Of a DNA stretch of 64,000 bases, positions 61,869 to 64,000 are shown piece after piece. The first letter of the stretch is position 1. The number at the start of each line of letters is the position of its first letter. Origin of the DNA: Heloderma charlesbogerti (lineage: Eukaryota; Chordata; Lepidosauria; Squamata; Helodermatidae). Below the pieces are notes generated by a model that worked only from the letters and a program-made list of their open reading frames with translations, was not told where the DNA came from and made no database searches. The stretch spans positions 806,001-870,000 of the forward strand of contig JANEZZ010001871.1 in the NCBI GenBank assembly GCA_026122225.1, in the 5' to 3' direction. The position numbers and the translations under genes were made by a program.

Positions 61869-62143
61869 AAGTATTTATATCTTGCCTTTCAGCCTGACAA
61901 GAGGCTTCCAAGGCAGATTATAATCAAACAACATTCACAGGATACAATAAACCTAAGGTTATTATTTTAATTTTTTTTAACAAAGTAAGAGAGTGGTGAC
62001 TGGAAAAAGATACCCTGTGTCTGGAGCACCCCCTTTTATGCAGATGGATAATTTGCAGCTCCTGGTTCTTCCTGGCAGCCACGGTGATTGAGGCAGAGGG
62101 GTGAAGATGATAGTGTCAACCATCTTCTCCCCAGGCCTTAGAT

Positions 62144-62247
62144 CAGGGGTGGGCAACTTGTGGCCTTCCATATGTTTTGGCCTGCAAGCCCATCATACCT
62201 CATCATGGGCTGTGCTGGCTAGGGCTGATGGGAGTTGTAGGCTAAAG
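62144..62247. mobile_element. Family 2 MITE with perfect duplication, right arm short
   Basis: Flanks ccttagat at 62136-62143 and 62248-62255. Starts CAGGGGTGGGCAACTTGTGG; the right arm ends at GGAGTTGTAGGCTAAAG, about 30 bp short of the usual end. Confidence 0.85.
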
Positions 62248-62255
62248 CCTTAGAT

Positions 62256-63074
62256 GTTACTGTCGCTGCTTTAACTGCTGCGTTTTCAAGGGATCCACAA
62301 TGGCTACGGTGGGAAATAACCCTCTCACCATTGGGAGTGAGCTTCCTAGCAACTAGAGCTACTCCCCAGCCCTTTGAGATGCTACTGTTGCAGCTCCAAC
62401 TGTAGCCATGTAATACATGTGATCAAGGGGGAGAACATGACATGGGGTGGCCTTTTCTAGCAAGAGTTCTGCGTTCCTTATAATGTATAGTTCTGCCCTC
62501 GGAGTCTTTAAGCATAGGGAAATCAAGTAGTACACATGTGTGGGTGAGTCAGCCCTAAGTCGTAATGAATTTTTAGTATTTGTTTAGTATCTCATTATTG
62601 TGTAAGACATTTTGCTGTGTTGCACTTTACATGCTGGTGAAGAGAATTGTATTGCATGTTCTTATTTTGTCAGGTGCTATGCGATGAGAGGTTTCATTTG
62701 CGATCCAAAACAGCCTCAGACTATTTAAGTGTTTCTTCTGCTTTGCACTAGGTTTGTTTAAGAATGCGTGGGGGAAATTGCAGCCCACATTCTAACAGTG
62801 TATGTGTGTGTGTGTGTGTGGGGGGGAATCTTCAAAGACATCTAAAGCTGGAACAACACAATTCAGTGAACACAGCAATAGGGCAAAAACAGCAGCCCTG
62901 TGTTGAGTTACCCCTTTGCCTTCCCTGATTTTTTAGTTTCATGGGTCGATTGACCTGACATCCTTACAGCATGTAAAGCAGAGGCATGGAAATACATCAC
63001 TAGCTGGCAGGAGAGCGAAAATGTGCATCACAAGGACAGCAGGACCCAGGAGTAAGTTGAAACAGATGCTGTAG
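62256..63074. other. No gene recognised
   Basis: A (TG)n run at about 62803-62820; nothing else. Confidence 0.4.
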
Positions 63075-63198
63075 CAGTTTTCTCCAATCCAGCACCCTCC
63101 AAATGTGTGGGACTACAACTCCCATAATACATAGTGGGCTGGGGTTGATGGGAGTTGTAGTCCAACACATCTGAAAGGTGCCATGTTTGGGAAGGCTG
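63075..63198. mobile_element. Family 1 MITE
   Basis: CAGTTTTCTCCAATCCAGC and GTTTGGGAAGGCTG with GGACTACAACTCCCATAAT and its complement. Confidence 0.8.
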
Positions 63199-63904
63199 TG
63201 TTAACAGAGAAAGAACTTGAAACGGGAATGCCATTTATGGCAGCAGTCCTGTGTTCTCTAACATGTTGTGCCACCCTCCATATTGAGAATGAAGGAGCCT
63301 TCTCATTCTTAAATACTTTAGCTACACTTTTTAAAATGACCATTAGTCACTAAAGAGAAACAGAAAATGATGATGTGTATATGGATAGGATTAGTTTCCA
63401 TCTCATGTTGAGTTGTTATTCGTTAACAAGCACTATTAGGCTGCATGGGTAATTTCCCCTGCTCCTGGATTGGTCAAATCATCATATGCTGTATCAATCA
63501 GTTACAAAGCAGTTGGAATGCACTGTAACTCCAGAAAAAAGACATTTTAGACTACTATATTAAAAAAATCTAATAAAGACTATCTTTCTCAATCACTGTG
63601 AATTGATTGAATTATGTCATCGCTGCATGTAAACAATTCTTTTTTTAGCAACACTAAATGCCGTTCATATTTGTACTGTTTGTTACCTGAACCCCAGCAT
63701 GGCAACGTCATTTACTGCAGCCACAATCCTGCAAAAGAGGAGGGTGGGCACAGGCCTGGCTGGTTTGGCATACCACTTTGCCCTCTTTGCTCTTCCCCAG
63801 TTGGATCTTGGGACACAGCCGTATGCGTGGACTTATATCTGCGCCTGGTGCAGCTAGTCTGCGTGGTATAGACTGAGTCACTGCGTGCATCCTGAAGGAG
63901 AATA
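63199..63904. other. No gene recognised
   Basis: No conserved frame or named repeat. Confidence 0.35.
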
Positions 63905-64000
63905 TAAGAACTGTGCTGGATCAGGCCAACAGAATTTAGCACTCTGTTCCCAAAGTGCCAAACGGATGCCCGCAGGAAGTCCACCAGAAGCACATTTATA
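63905..64000. repeat. Partial 260-bp dispersed repeat, reverse copy
   Basis: ATAAGAACTGTGCTGGATCA and CACTCTGTTCCCAAAGTGCC; runs off the window. Confidence 0.6.

Overview
The window looks like a piece of a squamate reptile (lizard or snake) nuclear genome. It has one spliced vertebrate gene, a CpG-island promoter, and dense interspersed repeats. The repeat set points to a squamate: a BovB LINE tail, tRNA-type SINEs of the Sauria kind, a 5S rRNA-derived SINE sharing that tail, L2 and CR1 LINEs, and many short palindromic hAT-type MITEs. Nothing bacterial is present (no operons, no CRISPR).

The only cellular gene I can support is ZNF365 (also called DBZ or Su48) on the plus strand. A CpG island with a probable non-coding first exon lies near 33.4-34.05 kb (donor at 33816). 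The coding exons are 37009-37739, 49014-49194, 54344-54381 and 54525-54774. They join in phase to a 399-residue protein with one C2H2 zinc finger, a long coiled coil and a basic tail. Introns 2 and 3 are filled with MITEs, a CR1, L2 pieces and SINEs.

Left flank (1-33.4 kb): a degenerate minus-strand L2 (1 to about 3.1 kb) is split by a 991-bp fold-back element with a perfect 8-bp target duplication. A small hAT element follows at 4.8-5.4 kb. Then come mostly unrecognised sequence, a BovB 3' end at 12.05 kb, and a Ty1/copia-type LTR retrotransposon on the minus strand (14694-21824). The copia element has two LTRs, a 5-bp duplication and remains of gag, protease, integrase, RT and RNase H, and is broken by at least three later insertions. 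A second LINE family appears twice (20.2 kb, and 22.9-23.9 kb), each copy with its own target duplication. A cluster of GGTTCACAC palindromes lies at 25.5-26.3 kb, a CR1 at 27.5-29.06 kb, and a solo LTR at 29637-30178.

Right flank (54.8-64 kb): the ZNF365 3' region, a 5S-derived SINE at 57.7 kb, further dispersed repeats, and a large palindrome at about 61.33-61.70 kb.

The most unusual feature is a fold-back family seen at 1.0-2.0, 18.1-18.7 and 61.3-61.8 kb. Its members are built from alternating short perfect palindromes of two recurring types, and the best copy has hAT-like ends (TAGGGATG type) and an 8-bp duplication. Identifications rest on reading translations and repeats by eye; no database search was run.
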